From Gentiana macrophylla (lineage: Eukaryota > Streptophyta > Magnoliopsida > Gentianales > Gentianaceae), in the NCBI GenBank assembly GCA_026214975.1, contig CM047808.1:4329262-4393261 (forward strand): 64,000 nucleotides of DNA. The letters are read 5' to 3'. The translations under genes and the position numbers were made by a program. Position 1 is the first letter of the stretch; every line of letters starts with the position of its first letter. Shown one piece after another: positions 48,186 to 59,491 of this stretch. Under the pieces are notes generated by a model that saw only the letters and a program-made list of their open reading frames with translations, was not told the origin of the DNA and made no database searches.

Positions 48186-48771
48186 CATACCAATTTGTCG
48201 GCTATGTGGGAAGAGTGGACATACAATGACCTCTTGTTGACTTATGTTTGACCAAGACTTTGTTACAAACAACAATGATGCTCCCAATCAAAAAAGCAAT
48301 CCATATTTCCACTTTCTCATACTATTGTTGATCCAGCTTAGTACATGTATAGAGGTGCTACTAATCATATCGCTTCAGACATCAATAACCGGCATCTTAG
48401 TTCAGATTACTCAGGCTCAGAAACTTTAGTTGTTGGGAATGGTGAGCTATTGTCTATTTCTCATATTGGTTCTTGTATTCTTCCTACACAAACCAACACA
48501 CAAATTCACTTAAGAAATTTCTTCCATGTTCCTTCCATGACCAATAATCTTGTTAGTGTATCTCAATTAACTAATGACTATCCCATTCCTTCCATGACCA
48601 ATAATCTTGTCAATCAATTTAACCATCTTTGTGAAGTTGGTATGTGGAGTGTCTTTAATGTGGATATCCTCATAGAAACATACTACTTTAGTCCAAAGAT
48701 AAGAGCCGCTTTGGACTCAAATAAAAGTCATTTTAGAACATCAAGAAAGCATAGTCTTTAATTTAATATCA
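48186..48771 (+). pseudogene. Second copia gag/protease fragment (right arm)
   Basis: Begins with a zinc-knuckle-like CRLCGKSGH segment, then stops. A 138-residue frame at 48345-48761 carries RGATNHIASDINNRHLSSDY, a derivative of the copia protease/pre-integrase motif in which the catalytic DSG has become YRG. A 15-residue segment (SMTNNLV...) is duplicated internally. Equivalent to 21359-21937 in the left arm. Confidence 0.7.
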
Positions 48772-48984
48772 ATCCAAGAAAGAATAGAAGATAGTAGAAT
48801 AATAATTCTACTCTAATTCATTCAGTTGCAATACAATAGCAATATAGAAACATTTCCAAACAGACATTGACACTTGGCTCTTTTGCACAATGCCAAGTGT
48901 CAAACCAAATCTAGTAAAGATCCTTATGGACAACTATCAATTACTAGATAATACATTAATTCCTAACATCCCCCCTCAAGCTAA

Positions 48985-49987
48985 AAGTAGGAACAACTAA
49001 TACATTTAAATTGCATATTCATCAAGTTGCCATTGATAATGCATTTCTTAATGGGCCATTGATGGAGGATGTCTATATGGAACAAACTGAGAGGATTTAT
49101 TGATAAGACTAAACCACATTATGTTTGTAAATTGCAGAGAAAGACTTATATAGACTTAAACAAGCTCTAGGGCATGGTTTGTCGCCTTAAGACTACATAT
49201 GCTACTTTGGGGTTTCAAACAATCTAAATCGAGACTCATCTCTTTTTTATTCTTAAGACCGATGAACATACATTTGTATGTTTTGGTATATGTTGATGAC
49301 ATTTTGGTGACAGTAGCTCACGAAGATCAAGCAGTTTGTAGATATGCTAAACTCTAAATTTGCCTTTGAAAGACTGGGCTCAGATTATCTCACTTTTCTG
49401 GGTATGGAGGCACACATAACTTCAGCAGGGTTGTATTTAACACAGGGTCATTATGCTTCATAGCTCCTAAAGAGAATGCAACTTGATCATATCAAGCCTT
49501 GTTCCACACCTATGACCCAGGCCAACATACGCTTCCGAATCAAGGTGAACTAATGCAACATCCTACTATCTGAAGGGCTTCAATACTTGACCAACACTAT
49601 ACACGATCTTGCTTATTCTGTTAACTATCTTAGCCAATATATGCAGCCTCCTACACAGCTCCATTGGCAAGCTCTTAAAAGGCTTTTGAGATATGTAAAG
49701 GGTACCTTACACTATGGTCTGTTTTTCAGTGCAAAGTGCTCCACTCATTTGAGGTTTACGTGATCTTCGATTGGGCATGCTACCCTCTGCGAGGAAGTCT
49801 TTTGTCAAGTTCTTGTGTTTACATTGGCACCTCTTTGGTCTCTTGGAGTTCAAAGAAACAGAGTGTAGTCTCTAGGTGAGCAGAGTCTGAGTACAGGTCC
49901 TTGGCCAATTTATCCTCAGAACTGTGTTGGATCAAGCAGCTGCTTTTGGAGATGGAGATCAAGTTACCTAATGTTCCAGTTGCCCGG
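48985..49987 (+). pseudogene. Copia RT/RNase H fragment (right arm), heavily decayed
   Basis: Corresponds to the inverted pol at 21117-20120 in the left arm. Phrases for HIHQV, DNAFLNGPLMEDVYME and YVDD survive, but many small indels break the frame, more than in the left copy. It is interrupted at 49987 by an LTR-like insertion and resumes at 52523. Confidence 0.75.
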
Positions 49988-52522
49988 TGTTAAGGGTGAT
50001 TTTATATGATTTATATTGTTATATTTTGTAATGATTTCCTCCATATTCGTATAATTTGCATAGAAATTAAGGGTTTAATCGAATTATTGAGCAAATGAGT
50101 TTTAAAAGTCTTTAAGTGTAAACTTGAGCTAATTTCGTGATTTTATTGGTAATTATCTATGGTTTTACACTTTGCGTGTTCTTATGGTTTTGATATGAAT
50201 CTCAATCCAAGTATTCATCACATTTTGAAGTTTTGAAGACCGTCATTTATTTGACAGGAATCTCGGATTAATTAAATAATTAGTAAGTAAATTCACTATG
50301 TTATTACCATATTTAAATCAAGTATTAATTCTGAAAATCATGGAACAAGAATGGCGTCACTTTTAGAAGATCATCCAATTCTGGAAATTGAAGACTAGCT
50401 ACTGTTTTGTCCCGTTTTGACCATTATAACCTTTCCGGATGAATTTACGTCCTTGACCAAAGTTGTAGATCTTTTTGAGTACTATAAAATCCATATATAG
50501 CTCGCATTTATTGGACAACCGAATCTCTGTATATGACCAGAATACTGATGGGTGCTGAAACAGATACATTGCACTTGGATGAAGAAGATTCGATGAATCT
50601 AGCTAGTCTTGTTCATGAACGAAAATTGGAGATACATTGCATTATTTTGGAAGCATGGAATGAACTCACCTTGGACTCTCCAAACATCACAAATGGCGCC
50701 ACCTTTTGAGGATTTTTAGAAGTCTTTTAGCTTACCAATACTAGTATTATTCATGTACTTAGCTTATTCAAGTAGCCTATAAATACTCAAACTATCAATT
50801 GTATTTTGGAGAATCTTTGACATCAATATAAATTTTCTCTTTTATACACTTGGATTAGTGTGTGTTTGGAATTCTCACGGATAGAGGTTTGGCCGGATTA
50901 TCAAAGGCTTGAGCAACCTTTGTGGGTGTCTATACCAAGGTGCTTAGAAACAAGTTTTCTAGGTGTCAAGGTTATTCCAAGGTGCTTCCTCACAAAGTTG
51001 AGGTTGTGTCGAGAGCTCTCGAGAAATATTCAAGGTGCTTCTACGCATTGTTGTAGTTGTGTCGAGGAGGATTCACCAACTTCCAAATACCTTCATTTCT
51101 AGACTTCAACAAAGTCCAAAAACCACCTAAAGTTCAAGTACCGCTTTTCCTAGATCCGCGCAATTTCATATCAGGTTTTGAAGGTACATTTACATGTCAT
51201 GGAGAGGGATGAAAGGAGCTTAAAAGATGTTCAAGTAATGATTTGCATGGAAGGAAAGAGATAGAGATGAAGTTGGAATGAAGATCAAGATGAATTTGGA
51301 AGAAAAAGGAGGTGAACTAGCGTCGAGAATCTGAACTAGCGTCGTGGTGGGTGGCGTCAAAAAGGTAGGCGGCGTCGAGGGGAGAATTTTGGTTCAGGAT
51401 GTTCAGATTTTCAGCGGACGGGCGTCCAGAATTGCATAGGACTGGCGTCTGACCATGATTCGGCCCGACTCGAAGTTTTAATGTACCCTGGACTGGCGTC
51501 CAGAATCCTTGGACGGGCGTCCACGGCACCGCCTCAGAGAAACCGACCTAAGAATCTATAAATAGTCGCGTTTTTCAACCCTAGAATACACACAATTCGA
51601 ACCCTAAACCCTAGGGGCGGCTCATTTGCGTTTTCCTTAGTTTTTACTCGTTTTTATGCTTTCAATTCCTAGTTAGAATCTAGTTATTTTATGTACTTTC
51701 ATCAAGTAATTCGAAGCTTCAAGGTGATGTTTAGAGGCTAGACCTCCCTTGAATAAGTGTTGTGAATCCATCCATCAACATATTGATTTCGTTTCCGGAG
51801 TATCTTGTGAGTTTTTACTTAAAGTTGTATCTTTATTATGTTTATGATGTCTTTATGCAATTATATCGATAGATCGTTGCATGTTTGATTGTTTGACTTT
51901 GATGAGAATCATGTTAAACCTTAGATCGCCGTAATAAAGATTAGACCTTTAATCTAATTAACGAGTTATTAGGTTAGATCTCAGGTTAGAAATCAATAAA
52001 TTTCACACCCTTGGTTAGAAAGCGTTAATCTTTAGAATTGAAAGATAAAAGATTGATAGGCGAACTTTTCTAAGAGATTAGGAGTTCCTACCTTTGTTAG
52101 GTGAATCACAACTTGGTTAAAAAAATCACGAGATAATCTAGATAGAAATTGATTGTTGTAGGATCGGTGGATCAATTGCTTGTTCGTCGTTTAAAATTAT
52201 TGATTAATCACTTGTGCTAGAATTGCTTAGTAAAGTTCTGATTTTTATTGCATACTAGGGTTAGAATAGATTTAGTTTAGATTTCGTTTTCGCTTTTATC
52301 CTTCCTGGCTTTGGACTGACAATCCTCTGTCCAGTTTATTTTATCGTTCTTAGTTTTGTTTTAGTAGTAACAAATTAGAAGAGTTAATAAACTAGATTAA
52401 ACAACCTCGATTCCCTGAGATCGACTCCGGTATTAATCGCTATGCTACGATCCCTACACTTGGGGTAAACCGGATTTACAAATTTTATTACTTGTTGTTT
52501 TCATTAGATAAAATCCGTGACA
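49988..52522 (+). mobile_element. Probable solo LTR, 2.5 kb, right arm only
   Basis: Starts TGTTAAGGG and ends TCCGTGACA, with CCGG on both sides (4-5 bp duplication); the left arm has the uninterrupted target. A TATA box CTATAAATAG lies at about 51556, preceded at 51320-51530 by several GGACGGGCGTCCA-like repeats. The terminal 150 bp are reminiscent of Tat/Ogre gypsy LTR ends, but no coding or primer site is present. Confidence 0.65.
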
Positions 52523-52780
52523 CCGGTGTGACAATTTAAGTGCCACATTTCTTGCTCACAATCCAGTGTCTCATGCAAGAACGAAGCACATAAAGATTGA
52601 TGTTTACTATGTGAGAGATTAGGTCATCAATAAGCAATTTGTTTGTATGCTTTGTGCCCTATTCTATGCAGATTGCAGATCTTTAACTAAAGCACTTCCA
52701 AGCCCTTTGTTGGAGGAGTTCAGAACCAAGCTAAATGTATTAGTTGGTCCTACTTTTAGCTTGAGGGGGGATGTTAGGAA
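52523..52780 (+). pseudogene. RNase H C-terminal remnant, purine tract and inverted LTR piece (right arm)
   Basis: Continues the interrupted pol: phrases for [13 protein letters not shown] and LTKALPSPLLEEF, then GAGGGGGGA and TGTTAGGAATT, equivalent to 19867-20110. Near 52845-52870 the join to gag carries a short duplication (TTGGCAGTTGGCA) not present in the left arm. Confidence 0.7.
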
Positions 52781-52874
52781 TTAATGTATTATCTAGTAAT
52801 ATTGATAGTTATCCATAAGGATCTTTACTAGATTTGGTTTGACACTTGGCAGTTGGCATTGTGTTGGAAAAATA

Positions 52875-54300
52875 CTGTAACCTATATGAAAAATTGCTAA
52901 TTTCTCACCATTACTAACCACCAAGGACTCAGAACCATTGTATCTTGCACTGAGATGAAGGTTGTTCAGGTCTGATGTAAGATGATTTGAGGCTCCACTG
53001 TCCATATACCAAGCTGCATCTCCCACAGACTAAGGTGTTGCGAGCGGCATAGGCGATGCTGTTGAGCTATGGTGTTGATATTGCTAGGTGGAACAAAGTC
53101 CTCTTCAAACCTATGCCAGCAGGCTGTTACAATGTGGCCACCTTTCCCACAAAGTTGACATACCATTTTTGTTACCAGATTTTCCTCCTGAACCTCTTCC
53201 TCCCCTTCCTCTGCCCCTGCCACCTCTAGAATTGACAGTGCCTCTACCTCGATTAGAACTAGGAGATGAATGTCTACCAGTGTTGTTGTCGTAGTTGAAT
53301 AGTTTCTGGGCAGGGGTCCTTGAGCCAAATTGGCTGTGGGGCCAGAAAAATTGTGTCCAGAAGGGTGATTCAGTCTTGCTATCAGCCTTTCATGAGTAAT
53401 TAACTGAGACTGAACATCCTGCCAGCTGAGAACTCCAACCCTGGATGTAATATTAACTATGGCAGACTCATAATCACGATCTAAACCTCCTAGAGTTGCC
53501 AAAATGAGTTCAGACTTGGTAATTGGATACCCTGCAGCAGTAAGATTATCTGAGTAAGACTTCATCTGGGCAAGATAATCCGACATCGATTTTGTTCCTT
53601 TTGATGCTTTGTCGAGGGCATCTTTATCCTCTAGCATGCGTGCTTCAGATCTGCTATTATAGAGAGTTTCCAAGGTTGTCCAGACCTCATGAGTGGAAGA
53701 ACACCCAACCACTTCTGTCAAAATTGATTCTGTCATCGAGCTCAGTAACCATCCCATTAGCAGGTTGTCCTTAATGATCCATTCATCTGAAACAATGTTT
53801 AGTGAAGGATTGGCAGCGTTAAGTCTGGAGAACGGATCGTGCAAAGAGGGAGCGGAATGAAGAAGATGGTCTTCCAATCGATGACCACGAATGATGGGAA
53901 GCACTGTGTAACGCTAGAGAAGGTAGTTGTTCTTGTCTAATTTGACAATGCAAACTTGATTTAAGTTGCTTGAGAACGGAGGAGCAGAGTTTGCAGAAGA
54001 CAGCGGACTAACAGAACCAAACAGTGGCGGTGGTGTAAGAGATGTCCAATAACCAGTGTAGGACGGGTCTGAACGTCCAAAGTTTAGTACCGGTGGTGGA
54101 ACAACAGTATTAATGGAATTCATCACCGGAATACCGGTTGCTACTCCGGCAGAAAGAAAAGAGAAATTTGGGATGGAAAAGGGAACTGAGATGCTATCTG
54201 AGAGTGACATATGAGTGAAAGCTAGTATGGGGGTGGAGATTTCAGTGCTCTGAGCTCCGGTGGTGGAGCTTTCAGTGGTGGGAGCATCGGAGGTTGCCAT
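52875..54300 (-). pseudogene. Copia gag (right arm), with in-frame stop
   Basis: Starts with ATG at 54300 (MATSDAPTT). It has the same gag domain and zinc knuckle CQLCGKGGHIVTACWHRF as the left copy. A TGG-to-TAG change at about 53913 stops translation after NNYLL, while the stop of the left copy (19092) is CAG here. A frame change occurs after the knuckle. The two copies thus carry different disabling mutations. Confidence 0.85.
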
Positions 54301-54526
54301 CTCCGGCAAAACTTTCTCTGATACCAAGAAAGAATAGAAGATAGTAGAATAATATTTCTACTCTGATTCATTCAGTTGGAGTACGGTAGCAATATAGCAA
54401 CATTTCCAAACAGACAGTGACACTTGGCTCTTTTGCACAATGCCAAGTGAAAATACCAAATCTAGTAAAGATCCTTATGGATAACTATCAATATTACTAG
54501 ATAATACATTAATTCCTAACAATCCA

Positions 54527-55289
54527 ACAATTTTCAACTATTTAATGTGTGTGAAAAACTTTAAATTAATTTTTTATTTTGAAAAAAAGATAGCATAAAA
54601 ATATGTGAACTTTTACTTGTATTTGCATTATAGACGGGAAAGTTTTAGTTAGTAGGTGAACTGGCGTGAGAGATGATCAGAACTTTTATATCATGGATAC
54701 AAATTTGCGGTTCTTATATACTCTTTCGGCACTTCACATCATATGGACTCACCGCCTAAAAACGTCCCGGACACCCCACATCAGAATTTTTACACACATG
54801 AATTGACATATGATTGAAAGGTCAATCATCTACATCTATGCAATAAGCATTTAGTGCTACTACTACTTCCTTCCTAGTTGTTCCTCTTTAGCCTTAGATC
54901 ATGTCATCACTTGGATATAGATGGTGCATTTAAGAGTGGTCAATTTATTTGCAGCTAAACCTTATATCAAAAGGTGGTCCAATGGTTGAAGTGTGGAAGT
55001 TCTTTGACATTAAAGCCTGCATTTGATGCTCAAGTTTTCTTAATAATCTCCACTAAAATATGGTCCAACTTCACAAACGGAAGAGGTGGACCGTATTAAA
55101 TACTTACATGTGGAGTAGATTTTTATTTTATCGGAAATGATATTTGAACATCTCAAAAAAAAAAAAAAAAAAGATCTTTGAACTATAAATGCGATCAATT
55201 GGTCCGATTAATTCGGAGTTTTATTTTATCGGAAATGATAGGTGCACTATAAATATGCGACCAATTCACTAGTCGACCAATCCGGAGTT
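54527..55289. other. Arm-shared intergenic DNA (right)
   Basis: Mirror of about 17205-18133, lacking the 178 bp element found at 17552. No gene. It contains a long A-run at 55157-55172, which on the other arm is a T-run. Confidence 0.6.
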
Positions 55290-55442
55290 CGGCTTGAGTC
55301 ATGCCAAAGGAGTCTGGATCTTATTCAGAGCAAAGTCTGACAAATAGCTCTTTCAACATGACGCATCAAAGAAGAATCAAACTGGTGACATCCCTCAAGT
55401 CACTTATCACTTTAAGCGAACTACTTGGTTTAATATGTAGTA

Positions 55443-55981
55443 CTCCCTCTGTGACAATTTGTTTGGGACATTTTGGAACTCTTGAAATTTAAGGAACATC
55501 ATTTATTACACTGTCTAGTCATTAAAAACATGACTAATTTACAATTACACCCATTTAATACTCCTTGGTTTTTTTATCTCATCACATTTCGGTTTGCCAT
55601 TTTTTTTTATACGTCGCTATTTTACATTTCCAATGCAAAGATTTATTATTTTTCTTCCTTTACCAACAAAATATTTACATCTCCAATAAAAAAAACACAA
55701 TTCTAATACTAAAAACTCCTTTACCAACAAAACATTTACATCTCCAATAAAAAAATACATTTCCACTACACATATTAATTATTTTCTTAATCTGTGTGAT
55801 TCTTCTCTCTGCGACATATATATAAAAACAGAAAGAGTATTGTCTTTACATTTTTCAATAAATATTGATATGTGGGCATTTTAGACATTTAAGAACCAAC
55901 TGTAAGTTTAAAAATTAGTAATGCGACTTAATTTGAGACATCCATAAAAGGAATATGTCTCAAAAAAATTGGGACGGAAGG
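55443..55981. mobile_element. Stowaway-like MITE, about 540 bp
   Basis: Starts CTCCCTCTGTGACAATTTG after TA and ends AAATTGGGACGGAAGG. The ends are inverted relatives and share interior phrases (AACATCATTTATTACA) with the MITE at 56577 in the opposite sense. The exact right end is uncertain by a few bases. Confidence 0.6.
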
Positions 55982-56576
55982 ACTGCTATTTTTATCCCAC
56001 AAAAAATGTTTAATTTTAAAAATAAAAATATATATATTGTCTCGTAAAAAAAATTCAATTTACAAAACCAAATGGTTTTTTTTTTCAAACCAACAAGCTC
56101 AATTAAAGTTTGTTCCGTCATAAAATATAAATGCTTTGTATCGTAATATATGAGTTTTTATTTATTATTTACAAATTATAATATAATATAAATATTTTTA
56201 AATATTAAGTAATTATTTTCGTCCCACAAAATGGTTGTCCCGGTGTGATCTGGGATCCTAGGGCAAACGAAAAATTAGGGCTCTTGACCTAATGAAAAAC
56301 ATTTTGGGTAATGAGATAAAGGAAACGTAATGAGATTTTGATTAAACTTTTTTATATTTCGGGTATGAAAATCGTCATTGCCGATATTTTAGCTTAAGTT
56401 AAAATAAAAATTGACTTAAAATACACTACCATAACATGTAAAACAAGAGTCCTTAAATTGAAAATTTTAACGGGGCTCTAGGCCGTGGACTTGTTGACCT
56501 GCCCTCAGGAACGGGTTCGTCCCACAAACATGTTCAGTTTCTGAGTTCCTGAAAAAAAAAAAATCCCATCAAAGTA

Positions 56577-56838
56577 CTACCTTCGTCCCAATTTATTTGC
56601 GACTTATTCTATTTATAGATTCTCAAAATAAGTCTCATAACTAATACTTAGATTTAAAGTTGCTTCTTAAATATCTCAAATGCTTACATATAAGCATTTA
56701 TTAAAAAATGTAACGACAATATAAAAGGGATGTAATTGTAAATTAATCATGTTTTTAATTACTAGACAATATAATAAATGATGTTCCTTTAAATTTTTAG
56801 AGTTCCAAAAAGTCTCTAACAAATTGAGACGGAGGGAG
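56577..56838. mobile_element. Stowaway-like MITE, 262 bp
   Basis: Starts CTACCTTCGTCCCAATTTA after TA and ends AAATTGAGACGGAGGGAG before TA. Its right half is copied again at 56911-57038 by a local tandem duplication. Confidence 0.7.
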
Positions 56839-57080
56839 TAAAAACCAGTAAATTTTAGAGTTCCGAAAAGTCTCAATCTAGACCAGTGACGGACCCAGGA
56901 ATTTTGAAATGTAACGACAATATAAAAGGGATGTAATTGTAAATTAATCATGTTTTTAATTACTAGACAATATAATAAATGATGTTCCTTTAAATTTTTA
57001 GAGTTCCAAAAAGTCTCTAACAAATTGAGACGGAGGGAGTAAAAACCAGTAAATTTTAGAGTTCCGAAAAGTCTCAATCT
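56709..57080. repeat. Direct tandem duplication, about 200 bp unit
   Basis: GTAACGACAATATAAAAGGG begins both units (56709 and 56911), and almost all of the following 170 bp are the same. The second copy lies inside the hAT MITE that starts at 56884, and the repeat unit spans the MITE's left boundary. It creates an open frame with a repeated 60-residue segment that is not a gene. Confidence 0.85.
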
Positions 57081-57352
57081 GACTAAATGGACCAGGGATT
57101 TTTTGTGAGTGTGGGCCAAATTAAAAAAAAATTGTTAAAAACATAAAGCAATTTCGGTTTTGAGCAAGTGACGCCAAAATATAGTAGTAATTTTACAACC
57201 AGGTTGAAGCTAACTTAAGATATTATACTAGAATTTATTCGAAATAATATACATACATGATCTTTAATCTATTAGAAATGTATTTTAAGAACTTCACACG
57301 AAAAGTTGAGTGGGGCTGTGCACCCCCCTTGTGTACATTGGGTCCGTCCCTG
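56884..57352. mobile_element. hAT-type MITE with 8 bp TSD
   Basis: Left end CAGTGACGGACCCAGG; the reverse complement of the right end is CAGGGACGGACCCAA. A perfect 8 bp duplication ATCTAGAC flanks it (56876-56883 and 57353-57360). CAGGGACGGACC is a widespread plant hAT terminus. The interior includes a copy of its own left flank. Confidence 0.82.
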
Positions 57353-57461
57353 ATCTAGACAATCCTGACGTTTGTTGTTGTTGTTTTTTTAATTTGGTGT
57401 TGTTTGTTGTTTGTTGTTTGTTTACTTATTTCATTTGTAAACCAAGTATTCATTATTATTA

Positions 57462-57734
57462 CTACCTCCGGTCTAAAATATAAGTCATTCTAGAATTTTC
57501 ACATTGATTAAGAAAGTAGTTAAATGTAATTAATGTAGGAATAAAATGTCGAATACACCCCTTGACTATCATAAATACAACAATTCTGGAGTAAATAAAA
57601 GTGGTTGGATTGATATAAATTATGGGTAAGATAAGGAAAAATGTTTATTAATACTCTCTTGGTATTGTGAATGACTTATATTATGGGACCAAAAGAAAAA
57701 AGCTAGGATGACTTATATTTTAGACCGAAGGTAG
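57462..57734. mobile_element. Stowaway-like MITE, 273 bp
   Basis: Starts CTACCTCCGGTCTAAAATA after TA and ends TATTTTAGACCGAAGGTAG before TA, an almost perfect terminal inverted repeat. Internal TTCACATTGATTAAGAAAG matches the core of other MITEs in the window. Confidence 0.8.
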
Positions 57735-58536
57735 TATATTTTTTTAGGGTAAACCTTCATTATATATATATATATATATATACTCATTACAACTTAAAAA
57801 TAACACATTATTTTAACGTTATTAATCTGTGTGAAAAAACAAAATATGAATAATTTTTATGGGATGGAGAAGGTGTCCTTGGAAAAGAGAAATTAGTTAA
57901 TGTTATTTCTCGAGTACACGAATACACATATTTCATAAAAATAAAAAAAAAATGTTTTTCCGTATTAAGAATTTACATTGGAAAGCATCGACGTACATTG
58001 ACACATACCAACTTTTTACCAACGCCACGTGGTATATCAAGTAAGCAGTAGCGGACCTAAATATGTCTTCTTTGATTTGAAACAAATACACTAATATATG
58101 TATTATGTATTTAGTTTGCCCCTTAATTTTTTATTTGCCTTTAAAATATTTATTCCTTCTATCCGAGATCCTGCGTCCGCCACTGCAAGTAAGCGACAAC
58201 AAGAAATCCTGTGACTGTTTGGATTTTTGCAGCCCTTTCGCGGTTGTTGTGTATTGGGCTATAAAGATGGGCTATGCATCTGTAATCGAGCCGACTCGAG
58301 TCGATACTCTTTAAATCTTGAGCTTGACTCTATTAAAAAAAACTCGGGTATAAAACTCGGCTCGAGCTCAATCGAGCCTCATAAAAAAGGATCAAGTTGA
58401 AGTTAGCGAGTCTACAAGATCAAGTTCGATTCGTTGAATACTCGACTCGACTAATAACGGTGATTTGAATAAACTAATAATTTAATAATTAATTTTATAA
58501 ATATAACGTACCTGTCCGTGTATCCGGTACTCGCGT

Positions 58537-58722
58537 GGGATAGGATCCTCTCAAGTAACTTGAGAGGATATTCTCTCAAGTATGCATGATCCAACCACAC
58601 ATCCCCAAAGTGTAAAACATCATCTAAAATATTGATTAACTTTTTCCAAAACTACGTAGTTTAGTTCATTATATGTAAAAACAATAACTTAAGGGTAAAG
58701 TTACATGAGAGGATCTTATCCC
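58537..58722. mobile_element. 186 bp MITE, right arm only, 10 bp TSD
   Basis: The terminal inverted repeats GGGATAGGATCCTCTCAAG and GGGATAAGATCCTCTCATG are flanked by a perfect GTACTCGCGT duplication (58527-58536 and 58723-58732). The left arm has a single GGTACTCGCG (complement near 16645) and no element. A 9-10 bp duplication with GG-starting ends points to a Mutator-like MITE. Confidence 0.88.
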
Positions 58723-58732
58723 GTACTCGCGT

Positions 58733-59491
58733 GTGTATATATATATATATTCATGAAACCTAGATTTGCTGAACCAGATACAAGAAGTTCACCTTATAGC
58801 AGACTAAGAATAGTGTATAATTTTGATGATATATGTCAAGGGGGGGATTCATATGATTGAATTGTTATCTATAAATAATTGCTTGGCTGCATTCATATGA
58901 ACTACTGCCCGGTTGTATTCAAAGGGTATTTTAGACTTTTACTATTAAAATTAATAACATTTAATTAATTTCTTAATCTGTGTGAAAAATCCTAAACGAA
59001 CTTACATTTTGAGATTCAAAGGGTATTTTAGACTTTTACCACTAAAATTAATAACACTTGACCATTTTCTTAATCTATAGGAAAAGTCCTAAACGGTCTT
59101 ACATTTTGAGATGGAGACAGTACTATTACTAGTTCCTCCACAGAAGCCGAATACAGATAACACAAGCTAAGATTGATGCACAGTGCCAAGAAAAAAATAA
59201 AAAATACAAAATACAAAACAAAACACACTCAAGCAAAACGAAAACAAAAAACCGAGTTTTTATTTGCACCACACCCAAGTTACCGCAACCCCACGCGATC
59301 TAGAATCGAGTTTATAAGTTCAAATCTAGACTTTCGAAAAGTCGATTCTTGAATAGACAATCAACTTTTGAAAAGCTCGATTTTGTTTAGTTTGATGGCA
59401 CAGTAACTTTACGGTGATGCAAAATAAAGGGTTCAAACAAAAATTGGCACTATCATTTCATAAATAAATAACATAAACTTTTATTAAGTCA
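58733..59491. other. 3' flank of NMD3 (right copy)
   Basis: Mirror of 15897-16640. It holds the same two tandem MITE-like units (about 58920-59005 and 59012-59100). The probable NMD3 polyadenylation signal (TTTATT on this strand) lies near 59479. Confidence 0.6.

Larger units (their letters stand above)
48777..54521 (-). mobile_element. Chimeric copia element, right-arm copy
   Basis: Mirror of 18139-21353: LTRs at 48777-48968 and 54327-54521, flanked by ATCCA on both sides (48772-48776 and 54522-54526), the complement of the left-arm TGGAT. It has the same inverted-pol arrangement and the same junctions, plus a 2.5 kb LTR-like insertion at 49988-52522. The primer-binding site here is the canonical TGGTATCAGAG. 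Confidence 0.85.
55290..57993. mobile_element. 2.7 kb segment present only in the right arm
   Basis: The left arm joins TCCGGAGTT directly to TTTACATTGACAC. Here 2.7 kb intervenes, rich in MITEs (55443, 56577, 56884, 57462). No target duplication is obvious, and a CAATGTA repeat near the right junction would also fit a deletion in the left arm. It carries no gene. Confidence 0.75.

Noticed and set aside
56676..57119. 147-residue frame with two copies of a 60-residue segment, resembling an internal-repeat protein
   Set aside because: The repeat is a DNA-level tandem duplication of MITE sequence, and no protein family fits.
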